Part shown: piece by piece, positions 7,874-15,309 of the stretch
Numbering within the stretch: position 1 is the first letter of the stretch
Layout of the letters: the number at the start of each line of letters is the position of its first letter
Assembly: GCA_015065725.1 (NCBI GenBank)
Contig: SVPV01000008.1
Span: forward strand, 1-64,000
Origin: Oscillospiraceae bacterium
GTDB lineage: Bacteria; Bacillota; Clostridia; Oscillospirales; Acutalibacteraceae
Length of the DNA: 64,000 nucleotides
Reading direction: 5' to 3'
The notes under the pieces: generated by a model
The model's database searches: none
What the model saw: only the letters and a program-made list of their open reading frames with translations
What the model was told of the DNA's origin: nothing
Translations under genes and position numbers: made by a program

Positions 7874-8824
7874 ATGAGCAAAGAAATTCCGATTTTCTTT
7901 TCAACGGATGATAATTACATCCCGTATCTTGATGTTGCTATTACTTCACTTATTACCAATGCTTCTAAAGACTATGATTACAGAATTATTATTTTGAACA
8001 CAGGTCTTAAGTCCGAAAATATTGCCAAAGTTAAATTAAACCAGTGTGACAGGTTTATAATAGACTTTGTTGACATTTCTGATAACGTGGAAAATATAAA
8101 ATCACACCTAAAGAATGTATATCATTTTTCAATTGTTACATATTACCGGCTTTTTATTGCCTCGCTTTTTCCGCAATATGATAAAATACTCTATCTTGAT
8201 TGTGATTTAGTTGTGCTGGATGATATATCAAAGCTTTATAACACCGAGCTTGGTCAAAACATATTAGGTGCGGTTTCTGACCAATATGTTTCTAACACAA
8301 AAGAGTTCAGACGATATGTCGAAAAGGCAATCGGTGTTGACCCCGACACTTATTTCAATGCCGGTGTTTTAGTGATAAACCTTAAGGAGTTCAGAAGAAA
8401 CAAAATTGAAGAAAAATTTATTAAGCTTATTACCGAATACGATTTTGATTTGCTGGACCCAGACCAAGCGTATTTGAATTATCTCTGCTTCGATAAAACA
8501 CTTCTTTTGCCTAACGGTTGGAATAAATCGCCTACAGATATTGCTTGTGAGGGAGATAAAAATATTGTTCACTATAACCTTTACAAAAAGCCGTGGCAAT
8601 ATGATGATGTAATAGACGGAGAATATTTTTGGAGCTATGCGGAGAAATCTCCATTTTATTCGCAAATAATCGAAGACAAGGCTTCATTTGGAGATGAAGA
8701 AAAGGCGAAAAAGGATGCCGCCGCAAGAGAGATTATCGAACATGCAAAGATAATCACCAAATCGGATTACACGTTTTCTAAAAAGATTAAGGGAGATAAA
8801 AATTATGGAAAAGTCAGCTCATAA
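7874..8824 (+). CDS. glycosyltransferase family 8
   Basis: The 316-residue cytosolic GT-A enzyme starts EIPIFFSTDDNYIPYLDVAITSL, typical of GT8 (LgtC/RfaJ-like), and has the metal-binding DxD motif in KILYLDCDLVVLDD at about residues 106-119. DPDQAYLNYLC and HYN-containing segments (about 195 and 235) fit the conserved GT8 C-terminal half. It transfers a hexose, usually galactose or glucose, from a nucleotide sugar to a lipid or polymer. It begins a four-gene operon; its 3' end overlaps the acyltransferase gene by 20 bp. SD AAGGAG precedes the ATG. Confidence 0.92.
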   Translation: MSKEIPIFFSTDDNYIPYLDVAITSLITNASKDYDYRIIILNTGLKSENIAKVKLNQCDRFIIDFVDISDNVENIKSHLKNVYHFSIVTYYRLFIASLFPQYDKILYLDCDLVVLDDISKLYNTELGQNILGAVSDQYVSNTKEFRRYVEKAIGVDPDTYFNAGVLVINLKEFRRNKIEEKFIKLITEYDFDLLDPDQAYLNYLCFDKTLLLPNGWNKSPTDIACEGDKNIVHYNLYKKPWQYDDVIDGEYFWSYAEKSPFYSQIIEDKASFGDEEKAKKDAAAREIIEHAKIITKSDYTFSKKIKGDKNYGKVSS

Positions 8825-9635
8825 GTTAGAACTGCTCAGAAGAATTGCCGAGCTTGAGAAAAAAGAATTATGGTTTCAAGATGTTGAGGACGACCCGGAA
8901 ACCTATCCGCTTATGCCGGATAAGATGGATTATATGAATGAAAAACTCTCTAGTAAAATTAAAAACATAATCGCTAATATTTTCGGTGCAAGGTTTTTCG
9001 ATAAAATGATTGCAGACAAGCAACTGATTATAAAAGAAGTTCGCGGAATTGAAAATTTCACGGCGGTCAAGGGAGGTAAAATAGTTACCTGTAACCATTT
9101 TAGTATTACTGATAATTATGCCGTGTGGGTAGCACTTCGTGATTATATGGACGGCAAAATGCTTTATAAGGTGATTCGCGAAGGCAACTATACCAATCCA
9201 CCCAAGCCTTTTGGACTTTTTATGAAGCACTGTAACACTCTACCGCTATCAAGCCAAAAGGCAACAATGATAAAGTTTATGAAGGCTTTTGCCGAGTTAT
9301 TAAAGCGTGGGGAGACAATACTTATCTATCCCGAACAGAGTATGTGGTGGAACTATAAAAAACCGCGTCCTATGAAAGACGGTGCATTTTCTCTTGCGGT
9401 TCGCAATAAAGCACCTATTGTGCCGATATTTATTACTATGGAGGATAGCGATGTGCTTGATGCCGACGGTTTTTTTGTGCAGGAATATACACTTCACATA
9501 CTACCCGCAATTTATCCCGACCAAAAGCTTTCGCATAGGGACGCAAAAGAAGATATGAAAAACAAAAATTACGAGGCTTGGGTTAAAATTTATGAAGAAT
9601 TTTACGGAAAGCCTCTTAGGTATGGTGAATTATGA
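8805..9635 (+). CDS. PlsC-like 1-acyl-glycerol-3-phosphate acyltransferase family protein
   Basis: The 276-residue protein has the HX4D acyltransferase motif in TCNHFSITDN (about residues 97-106) and a second block YPEQSMWW with the following KPRPMKDGAF (about 178-198), as in PlsC/LPLAT enzymes that acylate glycerolipid or glycolipid acceptors at the membrane. It overlaps the preceding GT8 gene by 20 bp and the next gene by 4 bp (ATGA), so translation is coupled. The N-terminal 80 residues are longer than in minimal PlsC and contain no clear TM helix. The context suggests acylation of the glycan or glycolipid made by GT8 rather than bulk phosphatidate synthesis. Confidence 0.85.
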   Translation: MEKSAHKLELLRRIAELEKKELWFQDVEDDPETYPLMPDKMDYMNEKLSSKIKNIIANIFGARFFDKMIADKQLIIKEVRGIENFTAVKGGKIVTCNHFSITDNYAVWVALRDYMDGKMLYKVIREGNYTNPPKPFGLFMKHCNTLPLSSQKATMIKFMKAFAELLKRGETILIYPEQSMWWNYKKPRPMKDGAFSLAVRNKAPIVPIFITMEDSDVLDADGFFVQEYTLHILPAIYPDQKLSHRDAKEDMKNKNYEAWVKIYEEFYGKPLRYGEL

Positions 9636-10210
9636 AATTATATCTTTCTGTAATCGGTATAGCAATGCTGATAATATCTGTTTTTAATATTGTATTTAAT
9701 ACAGCTTCTTGGTATAATGTGCTTATATTGGTTGTTGTGTGTACGGCTCTGCAATTCGCCCTTGACGCTCTAGTTGCCGGCGTAATCAATAAAATGCCAG
9801 ACAGTTTTTTCGGTGTGAATAATCGGTTATACAAGGTGTCGGAAACCGAAAAAAAGCTTTACAGAAAAATAAAGGTGCGAAGCTGGAAGGATAAGGTTTG
9901 GGAGCTTGGCGGTCTTGGTGGATTTAGCAAGAAAAATTTAGCAAGTCCAAACAGCCCCGAGTACATAGAAAAGTTCATTATCGAATGTAACAAGGGCGTG
10001 CTTACCCATAGACTGTCCTATCCAATAGGCTTTTTACCAATGCTGTTCATACCGAATATTTGTGCCTTTTCTATTGCTTTTCCTGTTGCAGTTGTTAATT
10101 TGTTCTTGAATGTTTTGCCGACACTGGCACTACGGTATAACACACCAAAGCTTCAGGCAATGTTAAAAAGAATGAATAGGAAATCAAAGTGCATAGAAAC
10201 ATATACGTGA
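9632..10210 (+). CDS. CrtO-like glycosyl-diaponeurosporenoate acyltransferase family membrane protein
   Basis: The 192-residue protein has two N-terminal TM helices (about 1-20, 23-50), a soluble centre with KKLYRKIKVRSWKDKVWE, and a C-terminal TM pair (about 135-175). The FxxxxRLYxxxxxEKxxYRxIKxRxWKD pattern and the following GG-G-FSKK resemble the CrtO family of staphyloxanthin synthesis and its many non-carotenoid homologues next to glycosyltransferases. No carotenoid genes are in the window, so acylation of another glycolipid is more plausible. The ATG overlaps the preceding stop. The family call is moderate. Confidence 0.65.
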   Translation: MKLYLSVIGIAMLIISVFNIVFNTASWYNVLILVVVCTALQFALDALVAGVINKMPDSFFGVNNRLYKVSETEKKLYRKIKVRSWKDKVWELGGLGGFSKKNLASPNSPEYIEKFIIECNKGVLTHRLSYPIGFLPMLFIPNICAFSIAFPVAVVNLFLNVLPTLALRYNTPKLQAMLKRMNRKSKCIETYT

Positions 10211-10220
10211 GGAGGATAAA

Positions 10221-10625
10221 ATGAAAGATAATAAGAAACAAATATGGCAGGCAGTAAAGTTTACATTGTTTTCTGCTTCTGCAGGTGTAATTCAGGTAGG
10301 CTCGTTTGCACTGCTTGAAATTTTTATAAAGGATTATTGGATTCCTTATTTAATTTCACTTGTGTTTTCAATCCTTTGGAATTTTACGCTCAATCGCCGT
10401 TACACCTTTAAGTCGGCGGCGAATGTTCCTGTGGCAATGGCAAAGGTGTTTGGATTTTATCTCGTGTTCACACCGTTATCTACATATCTTGGTAATACTG
10501 TGGAGGGTTACGGTGTAAATGATTTTATTATTTTAATTGTAACAATGCTTGCAAACTTTGTGTTGGAATTTCTTTTCTGCAAGCTTGTAGTGTATCGCGG
10601 TAAAGAGGATACATTAAAAAATTAA
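10221..10625 (+). CDS. GtrA family membrane protein
   Basis: The 134-residue protein has four TM helices and the GtrA hallmarks: KFTLFSASAGVIQ in helix 1, WNFTLNRRYTFKS after helix 2, and a C-terminal helix ending FLFCKLVVYR. GtrA proteins are thought to flip or accommodate lipid-linked sugars such as undecaprenyl-phosphate-glucose for glycan decoration. It ends the GT8-acyltransferase-CrtO-like cluster, 10 bp after the previous stop, with SD GAGGA. This supports an envelope glycolipid or polymer modification operon. Confidence 0.88.
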   Translation: MKDNKKQIWQAVKFTLFSASAGVIQVGSFALLEIFIKDYWIPYLISLVFSILWNFTLNRRYTFKSAANVPVAMAKVFGFYLVFTPLSTYLGNTVEGYGVNDFIILIVTMLANFVLEFLFCKLVVYRGKEDTLKN

Positions 10626-10641
10626 AAAAGTTTTTTCAGTC

Positions 10642-10671
10642 TTGCTATTTGAAATTAGAGTGTAGTATAAT
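10642..10671 (+). promoter_or_regulatory. promoter of aldose 1-epimerase gene
   Basis: TTGCTA (10642-10647) and TATAAT (10666-10671) are spaced 18 bp, 30 bp before the ATG. Confidence 0.55.
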
Positions 10672-10701
10672 TTGGGTATTACTAGGCAAAGGGAGTAAAA
10701 A

Positions 10702-11673
10702 ATGAAAAATTCATTTTACGGAAATATAAACGGTAAAGAGGTCAAAAAACACACCCTAACAAACGGGAAAATGGAGGCAGACATTATAACCTACGGTGCA
10801 ACACTTACTGCACTTCGGGTAAACAAGGACAAAAAGGTTATAAACACTGTTCTTGGCTACGATAGTTTAGAGGACTATCAAAACGGCACCGCGTATTACG
10901 GTGCGATAATAGGCAGATTTGGCAACCGTATTCAAAACGCAAGCTTTGTTTTAAATGGTAAAGAATACAAGGTGGGTGCAAACGAGGGTAAAAACTCTCT
11001 GCACGGTGGTTTTAAAGGCTTTGATAAACAGATTTGGTCGGCAAAACCCATTTCCGACAACTGTTTAGAACTTTCTTATTTAAGCGTTGACGGGGAGGAG
11101 GGCTTCCCAGGTAATTTAAATGTTACTGTTACCTATTCGATAACCGACGATAATGCGTTGTCAATAGAATACAGTGCCGTATCGGATGCCGATACGGTAA
11201 TTAACCTTACAAACCACGCTTATTTTAATACAAATGGTATTGAAGATACTGTTGAGGGATTGAAGCTTCAAATTTTAGCAGATAAAATTACCCCTGTAGG
11301 TAAGGATTTAATTCCGCATGGTGATTTTAGAGAGGTTTTGGGTACGCGGTTTGATTTTAGAACACCGCGTGAGTTTATATGCGACCTATCAGCCGAGCCG
11401 ATTTTAAAAGATAGAGGCTGTTTTGATGAAAACTTTGTTTTAAACGGCAGCGGTGAAAGATTAGTAGCAACGCTTTTCTCAGAAAAGACAGGTCTTAATA
11501 TGGAGGTTTACACCGACCAAGCAGGACTTCAAATTTATACGGATAATAAGTATGGAATAGCGTTAGAAACCCAAAACTTCCCAAACGCTGTAAACTGCTC
11601 TGAATATCCGTCGGCAATACTTCGCAAGGGTGAGGAATACCATACAGTAACAAAATATAAGTTTAAATTATAA
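10702..11673 (+). CDS. galM: aldose 1-epimerase (mutarotase)
   Basis: The 323-residue cytosolic enzyme interconverts alpha and beta anomers of galactose or glucose at the entry to the Leloir and glycolytic pathways. Family motifs are GAIIGRFGNRIQNA (about 71-84), LHGGFKGFDK (about 101) and NLTNHAYFN (about 170) containing a catalytic His, with the C-terminal ALETQNFPNA block near 290, where the base Glu lies. SD AAAGGGAG precedes the ATG, and the gene has its own promoter. Its location before three glycosidases fits a role in handling released sugars. Confidence 0.93.
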   Translation: MKNSFYGNINGKEVKKHTLTNGKMEADIITYGATLTALRVNKDKKVINTVLGYDSLEDYQNGTAYYGAIIGRFGNRIQNASFVLNGKEYKVGANEGKNSLHGGFKGFDKQIWSAKPISDNCLELSYLSVDGEEGFPGNLNVTVTYSITDDNALSIEYSAVSDADTVINLTNHAYFNTNGIEDTVEGLKLQILADKITPVGKDLIPHGDFREVLGTRFDFRTPREFICDLSAEPILKDRGCFDENFVLNGSGERLVATLFSEKTGLNMEVYTDQAGLQIYTDNKYGIALETQNFPNAVNCSEYPSAILRKGEEYHTVTKYKFKL

Positions 11674-11722
11674 TATTTTTCGTCTGATTAAAAAATGATA
11701 AATTTTAGGTTAAAAAATGGTA

Positions 11723-11779
11723 TTTACAAAGTAGAATAAAACTGTTATCATAAGGCTAACAATATTTTGTTAGCCTTAT
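11723..11779 (+). promoter_or_regulatory. promoter plus +1 palindrome of GH3 gene, copy 1
   Basis: TTTACA (11723-11728), 17 bp, TATCAT (11746-11751), overlapped at its end by the dyad ATAAGGCTAACA/TGTTAGCCTTAT (11750-11779). The palindrome sits at or just after the transcription start, so it is either an operator or a 5' mRNA stem-loop. The same arrangement recurs at 13529-13585. Confidence 0.65.
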
Positions 11780-11821
11780 TCTTTAAAATCTTTTAAAAAT
11801 ATGAGATTTGGAGTGTTTGTT

Positions 11822-13498
11822 ATGAAAAAGCCATTGTTAAGCGAACTTACCTTGCGTGAGAAAATCGGTCAAACCGCTTTAGGCAGAGCGAGAAACCAAG
11901 ACCTTTTAGATTTAAAAAAGCATCCTTACGGCTTTATTTGGTCACTTGGTAACATTGAGATGGGTGTTATCAACATGGATGATAAAAAAGCAGATGTTGA
12001 GATAACCAACCGTAAAAAATGGAATCAGTTTTTAAAGGATATGTGGAAAGAAATCCGCGTACCCGTTATGGCGGCTATGGATTCTACCAACGGTATTATG
12101 AACAGCTTTAGCGAATTTCCAATGATTATGGACCCTGTTACTATGGGTGCTACCGACTCGGACGAGCTGGCATATGAGGCAGGCGTGCTTCGTGCAGAGC
12201 ATTTAAAGTTTGTCGGTACAAACTGGCTTTGGTCGCCTGAGGTTGATTTGCCTAACCGTTTAAGCACAATTTGTCTTGGTCGCAGATATTCTGACGACCC
12301 CGAAAGACTGACCCGCATGGCGATTGCCGATATGAAGGGTATTCAGTCAAAGCGTTGTGCGGCTACCGCAAAGCATTTCCCCGGTGCCGACCCGTTTGAG
12401 TACCGTGATGCTCACACCGCACTAAATGTTAACATACTTACCAAGGCTGATTGGCAGGCAACTCAGGGCAAGACCTTTAAGGATATGTTTGATGCAGGTG
12501 TAGATTCGGTTATGATTTCTCATACATCGTTCCCATCGATAGACAACAGTAAGATTAACGGTACATACCGTCCTGCGTCTGTATCATATAAAATTATTAC
12601 CGAGCTTTTAAAAGAGGAAATGGGCTTTAAGGGTGTTGTTATTACAGACGGCATTACCATGAAAGGTCTGTTATCACTCTTCCACGGCGACCTAAATCGC
12701 GTTTATGTTGAGGCGATTAAGGCGGGTAACGATGTTGTTTTGGCTTGCGGCGACGGTTACTTTGATGCTATTGAAGAAGCTGTGCTTTCGGGTGAGATTC
12801 CAATGTCGCGTATTGATGATGCTTGTCAGCGTGTGCTTGATATGAAAGAACGTTACGGATTATTTGATGACGACTATGTGATTTCTAACGATAGCGACGA
12901 GGAGTTAGCCGACTGCATACGTCGCACAAACGAGTTTAATAAAAAGGTTGCCGAAAGGGCAGTATCGCTTGTTTGTGATAATAACAGCCTATTCCCGCTA
13001 AAAGCAGAAAAAATTAAGAATGTTGCGGTTATATATAGCGGCCGTTCTGACGAGGCTTATGAAAATCTTTCTTTTATGAAAGAGGCATTCGCAAAACGCG
13101 GTGCAAATTTAACATTCCAGCGTGGTCTAAAGGACCATATTCTGCCTGATGAAATTATAGAAATCGCTAAGGAAAATGACCTAATTATTTATGCAGGACA
13201 TATTTTACGTACAGGCGGTTTCCCGACGTTCTACGGAGACGAGCTTAACGTTTTCCACCAAGCATTAGTTGCAGGTGCTGAAAAATCGGTAGGTTTAGGT
13301 CTCGGTTCGCCCTTTATGTACTATGATTTTTATGCGGCATTTCCTGCCTTTATAAATGCGTATAATCCGAGTGAGTTTACAATGGAGGCGGTTGTCGCTG
13401 CCATGTATGGCGAAATAGAGTTTTCAAAAATTCATCCGTATGCAATCTATCCGCCAGAGATTACAGATTACTTAAAGAAGAACAACATAGAGTTGTAA
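11822..13498 (+). CDS. glycoside hydrolase family 3 (beta-N-acetylhexosaminidase-like), paralogue 1
   Basis: The 558-residue protein has no signal peptide and so is cytoplasmic. The GH3 N-terminal TIM-barrel domain has KHFPGAD followed by RDAH (about 178-192), the loop that in NagZ-type GH3 enzymes carries the His acid/base, and GVVITDGITMKG (about 270) with the nucleophile Asp. A GH3 C-terminal domain follows from about 370. It would release beta-linked N-acetylhexosamine (or glucose) from imported oligosaccharides. I chose the ATG at 11822 because GGAGTG lies about 7 nt upstream. The DAH where NagZ has DSH is a small deviation. It is followed by a paralogue of similar length. Confidence 0.88.
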   Translation: MKKPLLSELTLREKIGQTALGRARNQDLLDLKKHPYGFIWSLGNIEMGVINMDDKKADVEITNRKKWNQFLKDMWKEIRVPVMAAMDSTNGIMNSFSEFPMIMDPVTMGATDSDELAYEAGVLRAEHLKFVGTNWLWSPEVDLPNRLSTICLGRRYSDDPERLTRMAIADMKGIQSKRCAATAKHFPGADPFEYRDAHTALNVNILTKADWQATQGKTFKDMFDAGVDSVMISHTSFPSIDNSKINGTYRPASVSYKIITELLKEEMGFKGVVITDGITMKGLLSLFHGDLNRVYVEAIKAGNDVVLACGDGYFDAIEEAVLSGEIPMSRIDDACQRVLDMKERYGLFDDDYVISNDSDEELADCIRRTNEFNKKVAERAVSLVCDNNSLFPLKAEKIKNVAVIYSGRSDEAYENLSFMKEAFAKRGANLTFQRGLKDHILPDEIIEIAKENDLIIYAGHILRTGGFPTFYGDELNVFHQALVAGAEKSVGLGLGSPFMYYDFYAAFPAFINAYNPSEFTMEAVVAAMYGEIEFSKIHPYAIYPPEITDYLKKNNIEL

Positions 13499-13528
13499 GA
13501 AAACCGCACAAAAAATTCAATTTCGTTG

Positions 13529-13585
13529 TTTACAAATTTGAAAAAACTGTTATAATAAGGCTAACAATATATGGTTAGCCTTATT
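13529..13585 (+). promoter_or_regulatory. promoter plus +1 palindrome of GH3 gene, copy 2
   Basis: TTTACA (13529-13534), 16 bp, TATAAT (13551-13556), then the dyad AATAAGGCTAAC/GTTAGCCTTATT (13554-13585). It matches the copy at 11723-11779 in layout and in most bases. Confidence 0.65.
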
Positions 13586-13616
13586 TTTTAGGGTTAACAA
13601 GAACGGAGTGTTTGTT

Positions 13617-15287
13617 TTGAAAAAGCCATTGTTAAGCGAGCTTACCCTACGCGAGAAAATCGGTCAAACGGCACTTGGACGCCTTTCAAACCCTGGTTTT
13701 AAGGATTTAAAGAGGTATCCTTACGGTGCTTTGTGGGCACTTGGCAATATTGAAATGGAAATCATTAATATGAATGAAACCTTTGCCAAAACCGCCACGA
13801 GTGCTAGTGAATGGGTACAAACAATTAAAGAATTCGACAAACAGCTCAAAATTCCGCTTTTACCCGCTACCGATTGTACAATGCGTGTTCCTTTTAAGGA
13901 ATATGAGACACTTCATGATGCCGTGGCACTTGGTGCTACCGATTCCGAAGAGTTGGCTTATGAGAGCGGTGTAATGCGAGCTAGAATGATGAAAAATTAC
14001 GGCACACGTTGGATGTGGGTGCAAGAGGTTGACCTGCCTAACAGAAATCAGGCTGTTATGCACGGACGTCTTTTCTCCGACAACCCCGATAAAGCACTTA
14101 AAATGAACATTGCTTCTATGAGAGGTGCACAGGATAACGGTGTTGCCGCTACAGCAAAGCACTTCCCAGGCAGTGACGGAATAGAATACCGCGATTCACA
14201 CTGTGCCGATAATATGATGATGCTCCCCTTTGATGAGTGGAAAGAAACTCAGGGCAAAATGTTCCAAGGCATGATTGATGCGGGCGTTTATACCATAATG
14301 ATTGGTCACGGCTCATTCCCGTTTTATGACAACACAAAAAGAAACGGCCGTTATGTACCAAGCACACTGTCTAAAAAGGTTATTACCGACCTGCTTAAAG
14401 GCGAAATGGGCTTTAAGGGCGTTGTAGTTACCGACGGTATTACTATGCGTAGTGCTATGACATATTGCGGTGATGATTTAGCTGAGCTTTACATAACAGC
14501 AATTAATGCGGGTAATGATGTTATTTTACCTGTAAAAGACTGCTACTTTGATATTATTGAAGAGGCTGTTTTAAACGGTACAATTCCCGAGTCGCGTATA
14601 GATGACGCTTGTCAGCGGGTTTTGGATTTAAAAGAAAAGCTTGGTATGTTCGAGGACGATTTCCAAGAAAAAGTAGGCGATATGGATGAGATTAACGCCG
14701 AAGCTAGAGCTTTCAACAAAAAAGTTGCAGAAAAGGCATTGTCCTTGGTTTGCGATAAAAACAATATGTTACCCGTTAATGCAGATAAGGTAAAGAATGT
14801 CAGCATTATCTATTCGGGACACGACAAAGAGGGTACTGACCGTGCTTTTGACCACCTTAAATATATGAAGGCGGCATTTGAGGAGAGAGGGGCTAGCGTC
14901 AGCATATATAGAGGTCTTGACAGCGACCGACAGATTAAAGAAATTGACGAAAAATCTGACTTGATAGTTTATGTTGGCTTCCTTATGCGTTATGCACCCG
15001 AGGGCTTTAGTGCGTTTTATAATGAGGAGAAGCTGACCTTCCACCGAGCACTTATGTACGGTGCCGAAAAGTCGGTGGCTGTAGGTCTGGGTTCGCCCTT
15101 TATGTATTTCGATTTCTATTATTGTTTCCCGACCTTTATTAATGCTTACAATGATATGAAGGAAACGCAAGAAGCCTTTGTTGCGGCTCTTTACGGTGAA
15201 ATAGGTTTCGAGGGCGGCGAGCCGTTCCAGCTTGTTCCACCACAAATCAAGCATTATTTAAAAATGCTTGAAGAACAAAACAAATAA
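13617..15287 (+). CDS. glycoside hydrolase family 3 (beta-N-acetylhexosaminidase-like), paralogue 2
   Basis: The 556-residue tandem paralogue of the 11822 gene begins with the same KKPLLSELTLREKIGQTALG. It keeps KHFPGSD...YRDSH, an exact NagZ-style DSH acid/base loop, and GVVVTDGITMRS with the nucleophile Asp. It is cytoplasmic. The start is a TTG at 13617: GGAGTG precedes it, and the codon aligns with the ATG of paralogue 1. A GTG at 13608 overlaps that SD. Sequence divergence between the copies suggests different substrate or product specificity rather than a recent duplication. Confidence 0.88.
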   Translation: MKKPLLSELTLREKIGQTALGRLSNPGFKDLKRYPYGALWALGNIEMEIINMNETFAKTATSASEWVQTIKEFDKQLKIPLLPATDCTMRVPFKEYETLHDAVALGATDSEELAYESGVMRARMMKNYGTRWMWVQEVDLPNRNQAVMHGRLFSDNPDKALKMNIASMRGAQDNGVAATAKHFPGSDGIEYRDSHCADNMMMLPFDEWKETQGKMFQGMIDAGVYTIMIGHGSFPFYDNTKRNGRYVPSTLSKKVITDLLKGEMGFKGVVVTDGITMRSAMTYCGDDLAELYITAINAGNDVILPVKDCYFDIIEEAVLNGTIPESRIDDACQRVLDLKEKLGMFEDDFQEKVGDMDEINAEARAFNKKVAEKALSLVCDKNNMLPVNADKVKNVSIIYSGHDKEGTDRAFDHLKYMKAAFEERGASVSIYRGLDSDRQIKEIDEKSDLIVYVGFLMRYAPEGFSAFYNEEKLTFHRALMYGAEKSVAVGLGSPFMYFDFYYCFPTFINAYNDMKETQEAFVAALYGEIGFEGGEPFQLVPPQIKHYLKMLEEQNK

Positions 15288-15309
15288 TTTTCCAAAAGGG
15301 GAGAGCTTT

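Noticed and set aside
11750-11779. simple terminator for the aldose epimerase gene
   Set aside because: The dyad overlaps a good -10 element and recurs with its promoter before the second GH3 gene, so a regulatory role at the start site fits better, though termination is not excluded.
13774-13974. alternate-frame plus-strand protein inside the second GH3 gene
   Set aside because: It is an overlapping frame in conserved GH3 coding sequence with no SD or domain.
14769-15254. 161-codon minus-strand frame inside the second GH3 gene
   Set aside because: It lies wholly opposite a well-supported GH3 coding region, and the protein shows no recognisable domain.
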